From assembly GCA_002410555.1 (NCBI GenBank), contig DHSR01000032.1, forward strand, positions 24,704-88,703: 64,000 bases of DNA. The letters run 5' to 3'. The translations under genes and the position numbers were made by a program. A model generated the notes under the pieces. That model had not been told where the DNA came from. It did not search any database and was given only the letters and a program-made list of their open reading frames with translations. This stretch comes from Bacteroidales bacterium UBA5281 (GTDB taxonomy: Bacteria > Bacteroidota > Bacteroidia > Bacteroidales > Lentimicrobiaceae). Within the stretch, counting starts at the first letter, position 1, and every line of letters begins with the position of its first letter. Positions 32,499 through 41,784 of this stretch are shown piece after piece.

Positions 32499-34352
32499 CT
32501 AAAGCTCAAACTCCAGCCCAAGATGATCTTTGAATGTAGAAAGAGAAGGATTTTTGTCATTCATCTCTTTAAATTTTTCTTCATCAGTATAAGCAACCTT
32601 TTTCCCGGGTTCAACTTCATTGACCTCAGTTTCCAGGGTAACACCATAATTGTTTAGCTTTTTGCGCAGAAACTCCAGCATCCAGGTTTTTTTTTGGTTG
32701 ATTTCCGCAAGCTGAATACGATTGTTGACATGAACAACTATGATGTTTTTTTCGCGTAACTCAGGCATTGAATTGGTAAGCGTGTAGCTGAAATCAGGCT
32801 CTTCATGTACCAGGGCTGCCATTTCCTTCCAGGTCCGATGTAACATATCTATACTAAAGGCATCTCTGTCGGGAGGCAGCACTTTGTCAGGTTCTTCTGC
32901 TTTTTTTACGCCGGAGTCGGCTGAACTCATTAAATTACTGATATTGATTCCCGAATAGGTATTTCCTCTGGTAACTTTGGCGGGTTCAACCGGCTTTACC
33001 GGTTCCGGCGTTTTAGTTTCATTTTGTATTGTTTCAGGCTTAATCTCCGGGGTAACCTCCGGTTCAGCAGCCATTAAGGGAGTTTCCGAAACAGACTCCA
33101 TAGGTTTTACCGCAGGCGTTACAGGCCTGGTTGATGGAGCTTCAGGGGGCACAATTTCCTGAACTTTTGCAGGTACCGGCGGAGGAGCTGATGACGGTAA
33201 TTTTACCGGAGAGGGTTCAGCTACCATTGATATCGTGTTGGGTGTTTTATCAGATGGAGCAGTGATCAGAGAACAAATCCGTAGCAGGGCGATCTCAATC
33301 AGCAAGCGTTTATTATTGCTTGTCTTATAATTCAAGTCACAGTCGTTGATTATTTCCAACGATTTCAACAAAAATGCAGGACTACATTGTGCAGCCTGTT
33401 GCAAAAAATGTGTTTTTACGCTCTTTGAAGTTTCGAGCAATTCTACCGTTTCTTTGTCCTGGCAAACAAGTAAATTGCGCAGGTGCTCACCCAGACCTAT
33501 TACGAAATGCTGCCCGTCAAAACCATTATTCATCACTTCATTGAAGATAAGCAGGGCATTGCGGGTATCAGCCTTAAGAAAATATCCGGTAAGTCTGAAA
33601 TAATATTCATTGTCCAGCACGTTCAGACTTTCAATAACATGCTGATATTTTAATTCATTCCCACTGAAGCTAACCAACTGATCGAACATTGACAGCGCAT
33701 CGCGTAACGCTCCGTCAGCCTTCTGAGCGATTACATGCAGGGCTTCGGGATCTGCCTGAACATTTTCACTTTTAGCAACAAAAGCAAGATGACCGGCAAT
33801 GTCATCCACATTGATGCGCCGGAAGTCGAAAATCTGACAGCGGGAAAGTATGGTAGGAATAATTTTAAATTTCTCGGTGGTAGCAAGAATAAATTTTGCG
33901 TATGGCGGGGGTTCTTCCAGGGTTTTCAAAAATGCATTAAAGGCCTGTGAAGAGAGCATGTGCACCTCATCAATAATATACACTTTATATTTTCCCACCT
34001 GAGGCGGGATACGTACCTGATCTACCAGTATTCTTATGTCCTCAACCGAATTATTTGAAGCTGCATCCAATTCAAACACATTAAAGGAAGAAGTTTTCCC
34101 AAAGGCTTCACATGAAGGACAGCTGCCGCAAGCCTCCCCCTCCGGGGTGAGATTGGTACAATTGATGGTTTTGGCAAAAATACGGGCACAGGTAGTTTTA
34201 CCCACACCTCTGGGGCCGGTAAATAAAAATGCCTGAGCTATCTGCTGATTGCGGATGGCATTTTTTAAAGTATTGGTAATCATCTCCTGACCCACCACCG
34301 TTGAAAAAACAGATGGTCGGTATTTGCGTGCAGAAACTACAAAATTATCCAT
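32499..34352 (-). CDS. dnaX: DNA polymerase III subunit tau (and possibly gamma)
   Basis: 617 residues from the ATG at 34352 (MDNFVVSARKYRPSVFSTVV), the standard DnaX beginning; a longer frame upstream encodes an unlikely 44-residue extension. AAA+ clamp-loader domain with GPRGVGKTTCARIF, zinc-type cysteines around CGSCPSC, and DEVHMLSSQAFNAFLKTLEE. Domain III ends near 370, then a Pro/Glu-rich linker to about 500, then a tau-specific C-terminal domain. An A7 run at codons 482-484 could give a shorter gamma form. The -7 box TAAGTTTG lies just upstream. Confidence 0.95.
   Translation of the reverse strand: MDNFVVSARKYRPSVFSTVVGQEMITNTLKNAIRNQQIAQAFLFTGPRGVGKTTCARIFAKTINCTNLTPEGEACGSCPSCEAFGKTSSFNVFELDAASNNSVEDIRILVDQVRIPPQVGKYKVYIIDEVHMLSSQAFNAFLKTLEEPPPYAKFILATTEKFKIIPTILSRCQIFDFRRINVDDIAGHLAFVAKSENVQADPEALHVIAQKADGALRDALSMFDQLVSFSGNELKYQHVIESLNVLDNEYYFRLTGYFLKADTRNALLIFNEVMNNGFDGQHFVIGLGEHLRNLLVCQDKETVELLETSKSVKTHFLQQAAQCSPAFLLKSLEIINDCDLNYKTSNNKRLLIEIALLRICSLITAPSDKTPNTISMVAEPSPVKLPSSAPPPVPAKVQEIVPPEAPSTRPVTPAVKPMESVSETPLMAAEPEVTPEIKPETIQNETKTPEPVKPVEPAKVTRGNTYSGINISNLMSSADSGVKKAEEPDKVLPPDRDAFSIDMLHRTWKEMAALVHEEPDFSYTLTNSMPELREKNIIVVHVNNRIQLAEINQKKTWMLEFLRKKLNNYGVTLETEVNEVEPGKKVAYTDEEKFKEMNDKNPSLSTFKDHLGLEFEL
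32887..32909 (-). other. dnaX: Candidate slippery site for gamma/tau production in dnaX
   Basis: The coding strand reads GTA AAA AAA GCA (codons 482-485), that is A-AAA-AAA, a standard -1 slippery heptamer. In the -1 frame the next codons are AGC AGA AGA ACC TGA, with the stop at 32889-32887. Slippage would give a product of about 488 residues lacking the tau C-terminal domain, as in E. coli dnaX. No clear upstream Shine-Dalgarno stimulator was seen. Confidence 0.45.
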
Positions 34353-34375
34353 AAAAATACTTAAATTTAAGAGGC

Positions 34376-34383
34376 CAAACTTA
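34376..34383 (-). promoter_or_regulatory. -7 box for dnaX
   Basis: The minus strand reads TAAGTTTG, matching TAnnTTTG, 24 bases before the chosen ATG. It supports the start at 34352 because the longer alternative would begin upstream of this box. Confidence 0.5.
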
Positions 34384-34539
34384 CACAAAAAAACCGATAT
34401 ATGCTTTAGCAAAAAGGATATATGAACAACAAAACAGTGCCCCGATAAATAAAATAAGGGGAGTAAAAAACCCATGGGGAACACATGGAGTTTATCTACC
34501 CAATCTTATCTTAAATCGTTAATATTAAAAGAAAACAAT

Positions 34540-37374
34540 TTATTCAGGTCCTGCCTTATCTTTAGCTTTTTGGATAATCTCATCTGCCTGCTGCCGCGCC
34601 CTGGCCATGATATTGTCACCCTGCTGACGGGCTTCGGCTATTATTTTTCCGGCTGCATTGTCACCTTCCTCCCTCACTTTCTGGGCAGCCTTTTTGGCGG
34701 CTAATTCGGCGATAGGCCCATTCTTTTTACCTTCAGCCAGCAACTGGTCTGCGCGGTTGTTTGCCTCAGTCTGAAGTTTTTGTGCTGATTCATTGGCTGC
34801 CTTCATTAACTTATCTACCTGTTGTTGAGCCTGATTCAGCAATTTTTGAGCTTCAGCATTGGCTTCTTCAATGTATCTGCCTACTTCTTCTCTTACCCGT
34901 GCTTCTGCTTCTTCCTTTTTTTCGCGAAGCGCATCTTCCATTTGCGATTTCAGATCAGTTACTGCACCCTGAACCTGTGAACCTAAATCAGTTGTTATTT
35001 TGGGATCAGAAATCAGGCCGGTAATCAATATTTTAACGGGAACTTTGTCGCCAAGGCTAAAATTAGCTCCTTTCTTATTGGCAGCGCTTACCAGATTTTC
35101 CAATACATTATTGGCTGCCCCTCCAAAATATGCACGGGGTATTTCCATTTGCATCTGATACTCCAGGGTTTGATCAAACGAGTTCCATCCTGATATTACC
35201 GTATTTATTTCTCCAAGTTTCATTTCAAAAGGCTTCACAAATACTTTTCCTTCCACTATCTCAAAAGAAAGATTAACATTGTTGAAAGCCCAGTCTTTCA
35301 ACTCTTTGATTTTCAGAGCATCAGCAATTCTTGTTATGGTATTTACACCTGTGAAAGCAAGTTTGGGAGAGGTAAGGCCACCATCCCCGTTAAGGGTAGG
35401 ATAAACTGGCATCATATCTTCGCCCAGCCGGGAGCTAATATTGAAGTCTAAACTTAATTTACCCTCAGCTTTTTGCGCAATGGGTGCCAGCATTTCAACC
35501 GTATTAAATGCCCCGGCAATTTGCCGTGCTTCTATTGCCTTTATGGCAACATTAAAGTCAATATCGGGTTGCTGAGGCTGGGGAACAGAATAACTTCCCG
35601 ATAAGGCCATGCTACCTCCAAGCGTATTCATGCTTAAGTTTTCAAGGAATATTTTCTTGTCTTTAATCATAAGCAGGCCCTTTACCTGTGTAAGATTCAG
35701 GTTATCATAAATCACTTCCGCAACAGTAGCGCGCAAAGTTATATCTACATCAGCAGGAACCTCTATTATGCCTAAGGCAACCGTGTCTGCAGGAGTGGAT
35801 GCAGTTTGAGACTCAGTCATAAAATCATTGATATTCAGATAGGAGGAAATCAAATCAATTTCACCTTTCAACTCACCTTTATTGATGAAATAACCCAGGA
35901 TGTTGCGAACACTTCCTGTAACTGAGAAATCATTACGCCCTATTAAGGCTTTATCCACCTTTAGGGATGCCTGTTGAGGGCTGATGTTCATTATTCCTTC
36001 TGCCATCCGGAAACCGTCCGGAAGCGAGGTGGTTTTATAAATCAGGTTATGTGCTTCTATTTTACCGGCGGCCTCAAACTCCTCATATCGCTCCTGTTCA
36101 ATGGCCGACATCCTGCCTTTTGCAGCCACATCAAAATCCACCAAACCCGAAAGCTCATCCTGTGCTTCCAAAGGATAAAATTTCTGCACATCACCCAGAT
36201 CAAGTTTGCCTTTAAATGCCAAATCCACCTGAGGATCACTTACCGGATTAACTACAAACAGCCGGCCATCAATGGGATTGGAGGCCATTTCAAGATGAAA
36301 CTTCGGCACATCAATAGTGGTATTGTCTAAATCCGGACCATCACTTTTTACTGAAGCCTGTACATGAATATTTTTTACTGACTCGGGCAGGTCAGGGTAA
36401 CGGAACATACCATTGTCAATGGTGAGATTTAAGGCATAATCTGGCATTGCATTGTCATCATAATGACCTTTTACATACCCATTGAAAGCGACTTTTCCGG
36501 AGGCATCTACCGATTCAAAATCTTTTGTGTAAATAGCCGGAACAAGCGACAGGAAATTTTTAAAATCGTTCTCCGGGGCTTTGAAAGCAATATCCATATC
36601 ATAACCCTGCTCAGGCATAGCGAAGAAACCATCAAATAATAATTTGAGGGCATTTACTTCCATTTCCGCATCAGCAAATGTAAATTTCATGGCATTGAAA
36701 TCAGCACCCAGCAAGGCCTTCATTTCAGCTTTTGCTCTGTTCAGATAACGAATACCATCATAATCCACCGTAAGATTTCCAATCTCAATGTTGGTATTGA
36801 GATCGGTCCGATCAGCGGTAAAATCCCCGCTTAATTTCACATCAATCGCATGACCATCCATCTTCATGGGCAAGGTAGCATCATAATATCTGATTCTGCC
36901 ATCGTTCAAAAAAACCCCTTTCAAAGCAATCTTCATAGCCGAAGCCTCACCTTCAACTGCTGCCGTTGTATCGGCAGTTGGTTTCATAATGTCCCAGTTG
37001 GCATGTCCATCAGATAATACTTTGAGAAATACCGAGGGTTGTTTCAATGTTATTTCCCTGATTTTATAGGTATTTCCTTTAACCACACTCATAATGTCGA
37101 GCGTTAACCGCAAAGAAGCTGTAGAAATGAGGGTATCATTTTCAAAATCGTTGATTCCGGTTAGACTAAGATTTTGAATACCCACCGAAACATTTGGAAA
37201 GCTTCTGAAAAGTGATAAGCTTACTTTGCTGAAATCGAGTTGAGCATTAAGATTTTGGTTGGCCTCCCGCTTCACGGCTTCAACAATCTTGCCTTTGAAA
37301 GCAAATGGTAATACAATCATGAGGACCAAAAGGATGCCTACAACAATTAGCAGAATTTTAAAGGTTTTTTTCAT
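34540..37374 (-). CDS. AsmA-family inner-membrane/periplasmic protein with coiled-coil tail
   Basis: 944 residues from MKKTFKILLIVVGILLVLMIVLPF, a typical N-terminal membrane anchor; starts further upstream would place charged residues before it. Residues about 30-810 are AsmA-like repeats (an N-terminal AsmA segment with LSLFRSFPNVSVGIQNLSL, later FNISSRLGEDMMPVYPTLNG). AsmA-like proteins form long beta grooves thought to move phospholipids between membranes. The last 135 residues, roughly, are an Ala/Gln/Lys/Glu-rich helix with repeated AxxxADQLLAEGKK and ARQQGDNIMARARQQADEII units, likely a coiled coil in the periplasm. It starts about 370 bp downstream of the aroC stop and appears to be a separate unit. 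Confidence 0.85.
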   Translation of the reverse strand: MKKTFKILLIVVGILLVLMIVLPFAFKGKIVEAVKREANQNLNAQLDFSKVSLSLFRSFPNVSVGIQNLSLTGINDFENDTLISTASLRLTLDIMSVVKGNTYKIREITLKQPSVFLKVLSDGHANWDIMKPTADTTAAVEGEASAMKIALKGVFLNDGRIRYYDATLPMKMDGHAIDVKLSGDFTADRTDLNTNIEIGNLTVDYDGIRYLNRAKAEMKALLGADFNAMKFTFADAEMEVNALKLLFDGFFAMPEQGYDMDIAFKAPENDFKNFLSLVPAIYTKDFESVDASGKVAFNGYVKGHYDDNAMPDYALNLTIDNGMFRYPDLPESVKNIHVQASVKSDGPDLDNTTIDVPKFHLEMASNPIDGRLFVVNPVSDPQVDLAFKGKLDLGDVQKFYPLEAQDELSGLVDFDVAAKGRMSAIEQERYEEFEAAGKIEAHNLIYKTTSLPDGFRMAEGIMNISPQQASLKVDKALIGRNDFSVTGSVRNILGYFINKGELKGEIDLISSYLNINDFMTESQTASTPADTVALGIIEVPADVDITLRATVAEVIYDNLNLTQVKGLLMIKDKKIFLENLSMNTLGGSMALSGSYSVPQPQQPDIDFNVAIKAIEARQIAGAFNTVEMLAPIAQKAEGKLSLDFNISSRLGEDMMPVYPTLNGDGGLTSPKLAFTGVNTITRIADALKIKELKDWAFNNVNLSFEIVEGKVFVKPFEMKLGEINTVISGWNSFDQTLEYQMQMEIPRAYFGGAANNVLENLVSAANKKGANFSLGDKVPVKILITGLISDPKITTDLGSQVQGAVTDLKSQMEDALREKKEEAEARVREEVGRYIEEANAEAQKLLNQAQQQVDKLMKAANESAQKLQTEANNRADQLLAEGKKNGPIAELAAKKAAQKVREEGDNAAGKIIAEARQQGDNIMARARQQADEIIQKAKDKAGPE

Positions 37375-37740
37375 TGGAATAATTTTTAACATGTCTTTTC
37401 TTTTAGAAAAGATTTGGTTATATTCATTATGTTTGGCTATACTGATTATCAATAAGATAGCATGAAAGCTTAAACCCGCATGAATAATGCCACAGCTTAT
37501 ATCATCTGGAGTGCACGTGCTTCTGTTACATTAACAATATCTGCATACTTTGGTTTAAATCATCCATGATTTCACAGGTTCTTCATGATTTGGCATAAAA
37601 CATAACGAGGATTTAAACTTTGGGCTGCCTGCGAACAGTGCGTGGCTGAGCTCAAAGGCATTCTTTTGCATTTTACTATTCGGAGTTGCCACAACCAAAG
37701 AACTCAAATGATTCAATTGAAAGGAGCTAAATTGATAGAT
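37375..37740. other. Intergenic region (366 bp), nothing recognised
   Basis: Lies downstream of aroC and upstream of the AsmA-like gene. It shows no reading frame with coding character, no strong hairpin with a T run and no clear -7 box on the minus strand. It presumably holds the AsmA-gene promoter. Confidence 0.4.
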
Positions 37741-38829
37741 TTACAACAATTTATGATCAATCATGCCAGACAATAGCATATGATCGGCTATAACCAGTGC
37801 AGCCATGGCTTCGACCACTGCCACAGCTCGGGGCACAATGGTAACATCGTGACGTCCTTTAATTGATAACTTTAAAGGCTTGCCATGTTTGTCCACCGTT
37901 AGCTGATTACGTTTAATACTTGCAACAGGTTTAAAGGCTACAGAAAACCAGACAGGTTCTCCCGTAGAGATACCTCCCAATATTCCTCCGGCATGATTGG
38001 ATGCCGGCTTAACAATGTTATCCACATTTTCAAAGGGATCATTGTGTTGTGAACCATACAGTTCGGCAGCATGGTATCCTTCACCGTAGCTAAAACCTTT
38101 TGCCGCATTGATGCTGAGCATGGCTTTAGCCAGGTCGGCCTGAAGCTTATCAAATACCGGCTCACCCAGTCCGGGGGGCAATCCTTTTATCACCACTTCC
38201 ACAATTCCTCCGGCGGAATCACCCGTAGTTTTTAGTATAGCCAGTTCATCCATCATCATTTGAGTTGCAACCGGATCGGGACAAAATAACTCCGAGTTAA
38301 CCACATCAGATTGCGTTACATCAAGCACATTTACATTAGCCTTAACTTTTCCGATTTGTGTAATATAGCCGAGAATGGCAATGTCTTTTGTTGAAATAAG
38401 TTGCTTACAGAGGGCACCGGCAACCACGCGTATGGCAGTTTCGCGCGCCGAAGCGCGGCCACCTCCGCGATAATCGTAATGGCCATACTTGGCCTCCCAG
38501 GAATAGGCAGCATGAGAAGGCCGATAAACATCTTTAAGTGCTTCATAATCTACACTACGAACATTGGTATTACGAATGAGGAATGCCAACGGAGCACCGG
38601 TAGTTTTACCTTCAAATATACCCGACACAAACTCCGGAACATCCGGTTCGTTTCGGGGAGAAGCGTAATCTCCTTTCCCGGGCCGGCGTTTTTCCATTTC
38701 AGTCATCAGTTCATCCATATCCAGGGTTAGTCCGGAAGGAAACCCATCCAGCACTCCGCCAATCATTGGACCATGTGATTCCCCAAAAGTAGTAAGCCGG
38801 AGCAAATGTCCGAAAGTATTGCCTGCCAT
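37741..38829 (-). CDS. aroC: Chorismate synthase
   Basis: 362 residues, the normal size. It removes phosphate from EPSP to make chorismate, last step of the shikimate pathway, using reduced FMN. Signatures GESHGPMIGGVLDGFP, the Arg-rich RRPGKGDYASPRNEPD loop, RGGGRASARETAIRVVAGA and the late GRHDVTIVPRAVAVVEAMAA are all present. The gene starts at the N-terminal MAGNTFGHLLRLTTFGESHG, as is usual. It is the only shikimate gene in the window. Confidence 0.97.
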   Translation of the reverse strand: MAGNTFGHLLRLTTFGESHGPMIGGVLDGFPSGLTLDMDELMTEMEKRRPGKGDYASPRNEPDVPEFVSGIFEGKTTGAPLAFLIRNTNVRSVDYEALKDVYRPSHAAYSWEAKYGHYDYRGGGRASARETAIRVVAGALCKQLISTKDIAILGYITQIGKVKANVNVLDVTQSDVVNSELFCPDPVATQMMMDELAILKTTGDSAGGIVEVVIKGLPPGLGEPVFDKLQADLAKAMLSINAAKGFSYGEGYHAAELYGSQHNDPFENVDNIVKPASNHAGGILGGISTGEPVWFSVAFKPVASIKRNQLTVDKHGKPLKLSIKGRHDVTIVPRAVAVVEAMAALVIADHMLLSGMIDHKLL

Positions 38830-38867
38830 AAAACGAAGGTATAAAAAATATGAATCGCCTCAATCGA

Positions 38868-38891
38868 AAACTGCCGGATGTCCGGCAGTTT
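38868..38891 (-). terminator. Terminator hairpin after the DUF349 gene
   Basis: A perfect 11-bp stem (AAACTGCCGGA/TCCGGCAGTTT) with a 2-base loop, just downstream of the DUF349-gene stop and upstream of aroC. On the minus strand it ends in TTTTCG, a short T run. Confidence 0.65.
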
Positions 38892-38899
38892 CAGTTTTC

Positions 38900-41488
38900 T
38901 TAATTTCCTGCCTCACGCAGGGCTTTCATTTTTGATTCAAGCATCTGAAGCTCATCTTTTGCCTGATCAATCTTTTTTTCAAATTCCTGTTTCAACAAAT
39001 TGGCTGTTTTGGAATTGGCAAAAAACCCAATGTTATTTTCCCACAGTTTTATATCATCCTGCAATTGCTGAATCTTTCCCTGAAGAAAACCGCGTTCTTT
39101 GCTGATGACTCTGCCGGCATCTTGCGAATCTTTGGTCATGCGGTCAATCCGGTTGCGATAGTTGTTTGCACCCGATGTCATAGAATCCATTTTGAGTTTT
39201 TCAAAATGTTTGTTGATCAATGACCTGAATTCGGTTTGCAGCCTTTCCTTTTCTTTTATGGGAACAAAACCAATATCCATCCATTGACGCTGAAAGCTCT
39301 TCAATGTCTCAATGGCCTGATTGCGGTCATCGCCCACTTCAAAGCCTTTCACCTTATCGATAAGTTCGAGTTTCAGTTTAAGATTCTCTCCTTCATGACT
39401 TTGAATGTTGCTAAAATATTCATTTTTGGCTTTGAAGAATTCGTCACATGCTGCCCGAAACCGCTTCCAGATACGGTCGCTTTGTTTGCGTGGCACCGGA
39501 CCTACTTTTTTCCATTCATTCTGCAAATTGATGAGATCGCGGGTGGTGCTTTTCCAGTTGGTACTGTTGCGTAATGCTTCCGCCTGCACACATAAATCAA
39601 GCTTTACATTAAAATTATGCAGTTGCTGTTCCTTTAGATTAGAATAATATTCTTTTTTAGCATTGAAAAAAGAATCCAGCGATGCTTTAAACCGGTTCCA
39701 AATTTCATTGTTTTGTTTCTTGGGAGCAGGTCCCAGACTTTTCCACAATTGCAACAATTCGGTAATTTTATTGGTGGTATCCTGCCAGCTTTTAATGCTA
39801 TCATTTTCCACCTGAAGCAACTGTTCTGCTTTTTCGCATAATATTTTCTTGGCAGCCAGATTCTGCTCAAAATTAGTCTGCATCTGAGCATAATATTCAT
39901 GCCGGCGCTCATTAATCTGGTCGGTTGCTGCCCTGAAACGCTCCCATATTTCATCTTTTTTATCCTGAGGAACAGGTCCTATTTCTTTCCAATCCTCATG
40001 ATATTGCTGTAATTGTTTAAATGATTTGGTAATGGATTTTTCAAGCAACAGCTCCTCTGCCTTTTCACAAAGAAGCATCTTGGCTTCCAGATTCTTCTTC
40101 AGATCAAGGTCTTTGAGTTCCTTATTGATTTTAACCTTGTCGAAGAATTTCTCCACCAAAAAATGATAGTTCTGCCAAAGGGTATTTACCTCACCTTTCG
40201 GAACCATTCCTATGGTTTTCCACTTTTCCTGAAGATTCTTAAATTCATCATAGGTCTTCTTAAGGGTTTCTTCAGAAGCAATAAGCATTTTAAGTTCATC
40301 AAGAATCTTGTTTTTTTCTTCCAGATTGGCAGCTTTTTCCTTTTCAAGTTGTTCATTAAAGGCAGCCCTGCCTTTCCTGTAAATTCCAAAAGCCTCCTTA
40401 TAGCGGATTTCTATATCATCATCGGCAATGAGATGCTGAGCATCGGAACTGTCAATATTCTCAGTGTCAATTTCTTCGTTTTGTTCAGCCAGTTTCTGAT
40501 AGGCTTCGTGTTTAAATTCTTTGTTAAGTTTAAGAAAGGCCATTTTTATCTGACCTACATCTCCTTTAATTTTATTGATGTCTGGGTCCTTAACCAATTC
40601 TTCCAGCTTTTCAACCAATTGAAGGCGGCTCATTTCAGTGTAGCTGGTCTCATCTTCGGCTTCCTCATCCTCTTCAGAATCATCGGACTCTTCTTCATCC
40701 TCATCATTTAAGGAAAGTGCCTGTTGAGCCAATAAGCCAGGCACTACCTGAATTTCGTCAGAAGATTTGTTTTCTTCGTCATCTGATCCTTTGGTGTCAA
40801 CAGGTATCTGCTCCTCTTGTGGCAAGGGAGAAGGGGTAATAGCCGGTTCTGAAGCACTTTCTTCCTCTTTTTCTGTACCAGGAATAATATCCGGCTGTTC
40901 CTCAATTGTGGCTGTGCCCATTGGTTCTTCGCTAATGGTAATATCTTTACCTTCCTTATCTTTAAGCGTTTCCACCGCCTCATCAATCATCGTAATTCCG
41001 GCATCTTCGGCAACATCTTCAGCTTTATCAGCGTATGAACTGTCGGGGTTATCTTCCGATGGATGCTGCTCCGATGGTAAAACCTCAGCCATTGGCGATT
41101 GATCACCTTCCGGAACTGGATTTTCTACAACAACTGAATCAGGAGTAGATGAAGCAGAGTATTTGCTACTGTCCTCATAAGTTTCTGAAGTTGCTGTGGT
41201 ACTATCTTCCGTATCGGCAGACAATGGGTAAGACTGAGGCGTTTCAGCCTCCGGTTCATCCGGAGCGCTACCTTCATCAGCCATTGATTCTGTGGCTTCT
41301 TTTACAAGTTCAATACCCCTGGCCGGATCATTCAGGGATTGATCCGACTCATTTTCTGCATGAGTGGGATTTTCATCTGTTTGTGCATCAGTTTTGCTTT
41401 CATCCGGTGTTGATTGTCCGGTAATGTTCTCGTCCCGGGAGTTGATGGCTTCCTCAGGATTCAGATCAGATTGAGAATTGGTTTCCAT
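38900..41488 (-). CDS. DUF349-repeat protein with long acidic N-terminal region
   Basis: About 862 residues from METNSQSDLNPEEAI at 41488; an upstream in-frame start would add a basic 20-residue stretch. The first 290 residues or so are low-complexity and acidic (Glu, Asp, Ser, Pro rich, ending DEDEEESDDSEEDEEAEDE) and probably disordered. Then come five DUF349 helical repeats, each with a W-x3-G-x-[VA]-P core: WKTIGMVPKG, WKEIGPVPQD, WKSLGPAPKK, WKKVGPVPRK, WMDIGFVPIK. A coiled coil ends the protein. DUF349 proteins are widespread in Bacteroidota; their function is not established. No signal peptide or membrane segment is seen. Confidence 0.8.
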   Translation of the reverse strand: METNSQSDLNPEEAINSRDENITGQSTPDESKTDAQTDENPTHAENESDQSLNDPARGIELVKEATESMADEGSAPDEPEAETPQSYPLSADTEDSTTATSETYEDSSKYSASSTPDSVVVENPVPEGDQSPMAEVLPSEQHPSEDNPDSSYADKAEDVAEDAGITMIDEAVETLKDKEGKDITISEEPMGTATIEEQPDIIPGTEKEEESASEPAITPSPLPQEEQIPVDTKGSDDEENKSSDEIQVVPGLLAQQALSLNDEDEEESDDSEEDEEAEDETSYTEMSRLQLVEKLEELVKDPDINKIKGDVGQIKMAFLKLNKEFKHEAYQKLAEQNEEIDTENIDSSDAQHLIADDDIEIRYKEAFGIYRKGRAAFNEQLEKEKAANLEEKNKILDELKMLIASEETLKKTYDEFKNLQEKWKTIGMVPKGEVNTLWQNYHFLVEKFFDKVKINKELKDLDLKKNLEAKMLLCEKAEELLLEKSITKSFKQLQQYHEDWKEIGPVPQDKKDEIWERFRAATDQINERRHEYYAQMQTNFEQNLAAKKILCEKAEQLLQVENDSIKSWQDTTNKITELLQLWKSLGPAPKKQNNEIWNRFKASLDSFFNAKKEYYSNLKEQQLHNFNVKLDLCVQAEALRNSTNWKSTTRDLINLQNEWKKVGPVPRKQSDRIWKRFRAACDEFFKAKNEYFSNIQSHEGENLKLKLELIDKVKGFEVGDDRNQAIETLKSFQRQWMDIGFVPIKEKERLQTEFRSLINKHFEKLKMDSMTSGANNYRNRIDRMTKDSQDAGRVISKERGFLQGKIQQLQDDIKLWENNIGFFANSKTANLLKQEFEKKIDQAKDELQMLESKMKALREAGN

Positions 41489-41672
41489 GGTAGAATTCAA
41501 ATGAATGATTAATACTGCTTTTTTTTTACGAATCTTCCCCAATGGCAATTTTAAATCAATGCAACGTGGCGTTAGTCAATTGCAACAACTGTACAAACTG
41601 ATATTAGGGAGTGGGAATGTTAAACTGTTGACTTTTCAGTTATTTGGATGATCAAATGATTGATTTTGCTTG

Positions 41673-41680
41673 CAAATGTA
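41673..41680 (-). promoter_or_regulatory. -7 box for the DUF349 gene
   Basis: The minus strand reads TACATTTG, a full TAnnTTTG match. A TTTG lies 23 bases further upstream (41704-41707 on the plus coordinate). The leader would be about 180 bases. Confidence 0.45.
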
Positions 41681-41784
41681 ATAATATTTCTAATGTCATA
41701 GCGCAAATTTAAAGTGTATTTGTTAGTTTGATTAAATCAATACATTTGATCTTTCTTTCCAAAAGCACTAACCGGTTAAAATAA

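Noticed and set aside
40163..40711. 182-codon frame on the plus strand opposite the DUF349 gene
   Set aside because: Phe-rich translation is the usual mirror of a Glu/Lys-rich coding strand. It is a shadow of the real gene.
41741..41748. Full TACATTTG -7 match on the plus strand
   Set aside because: There is no plus-strand gene downstream; it points into the 3' end of the patatin gene, so it is probably chance.
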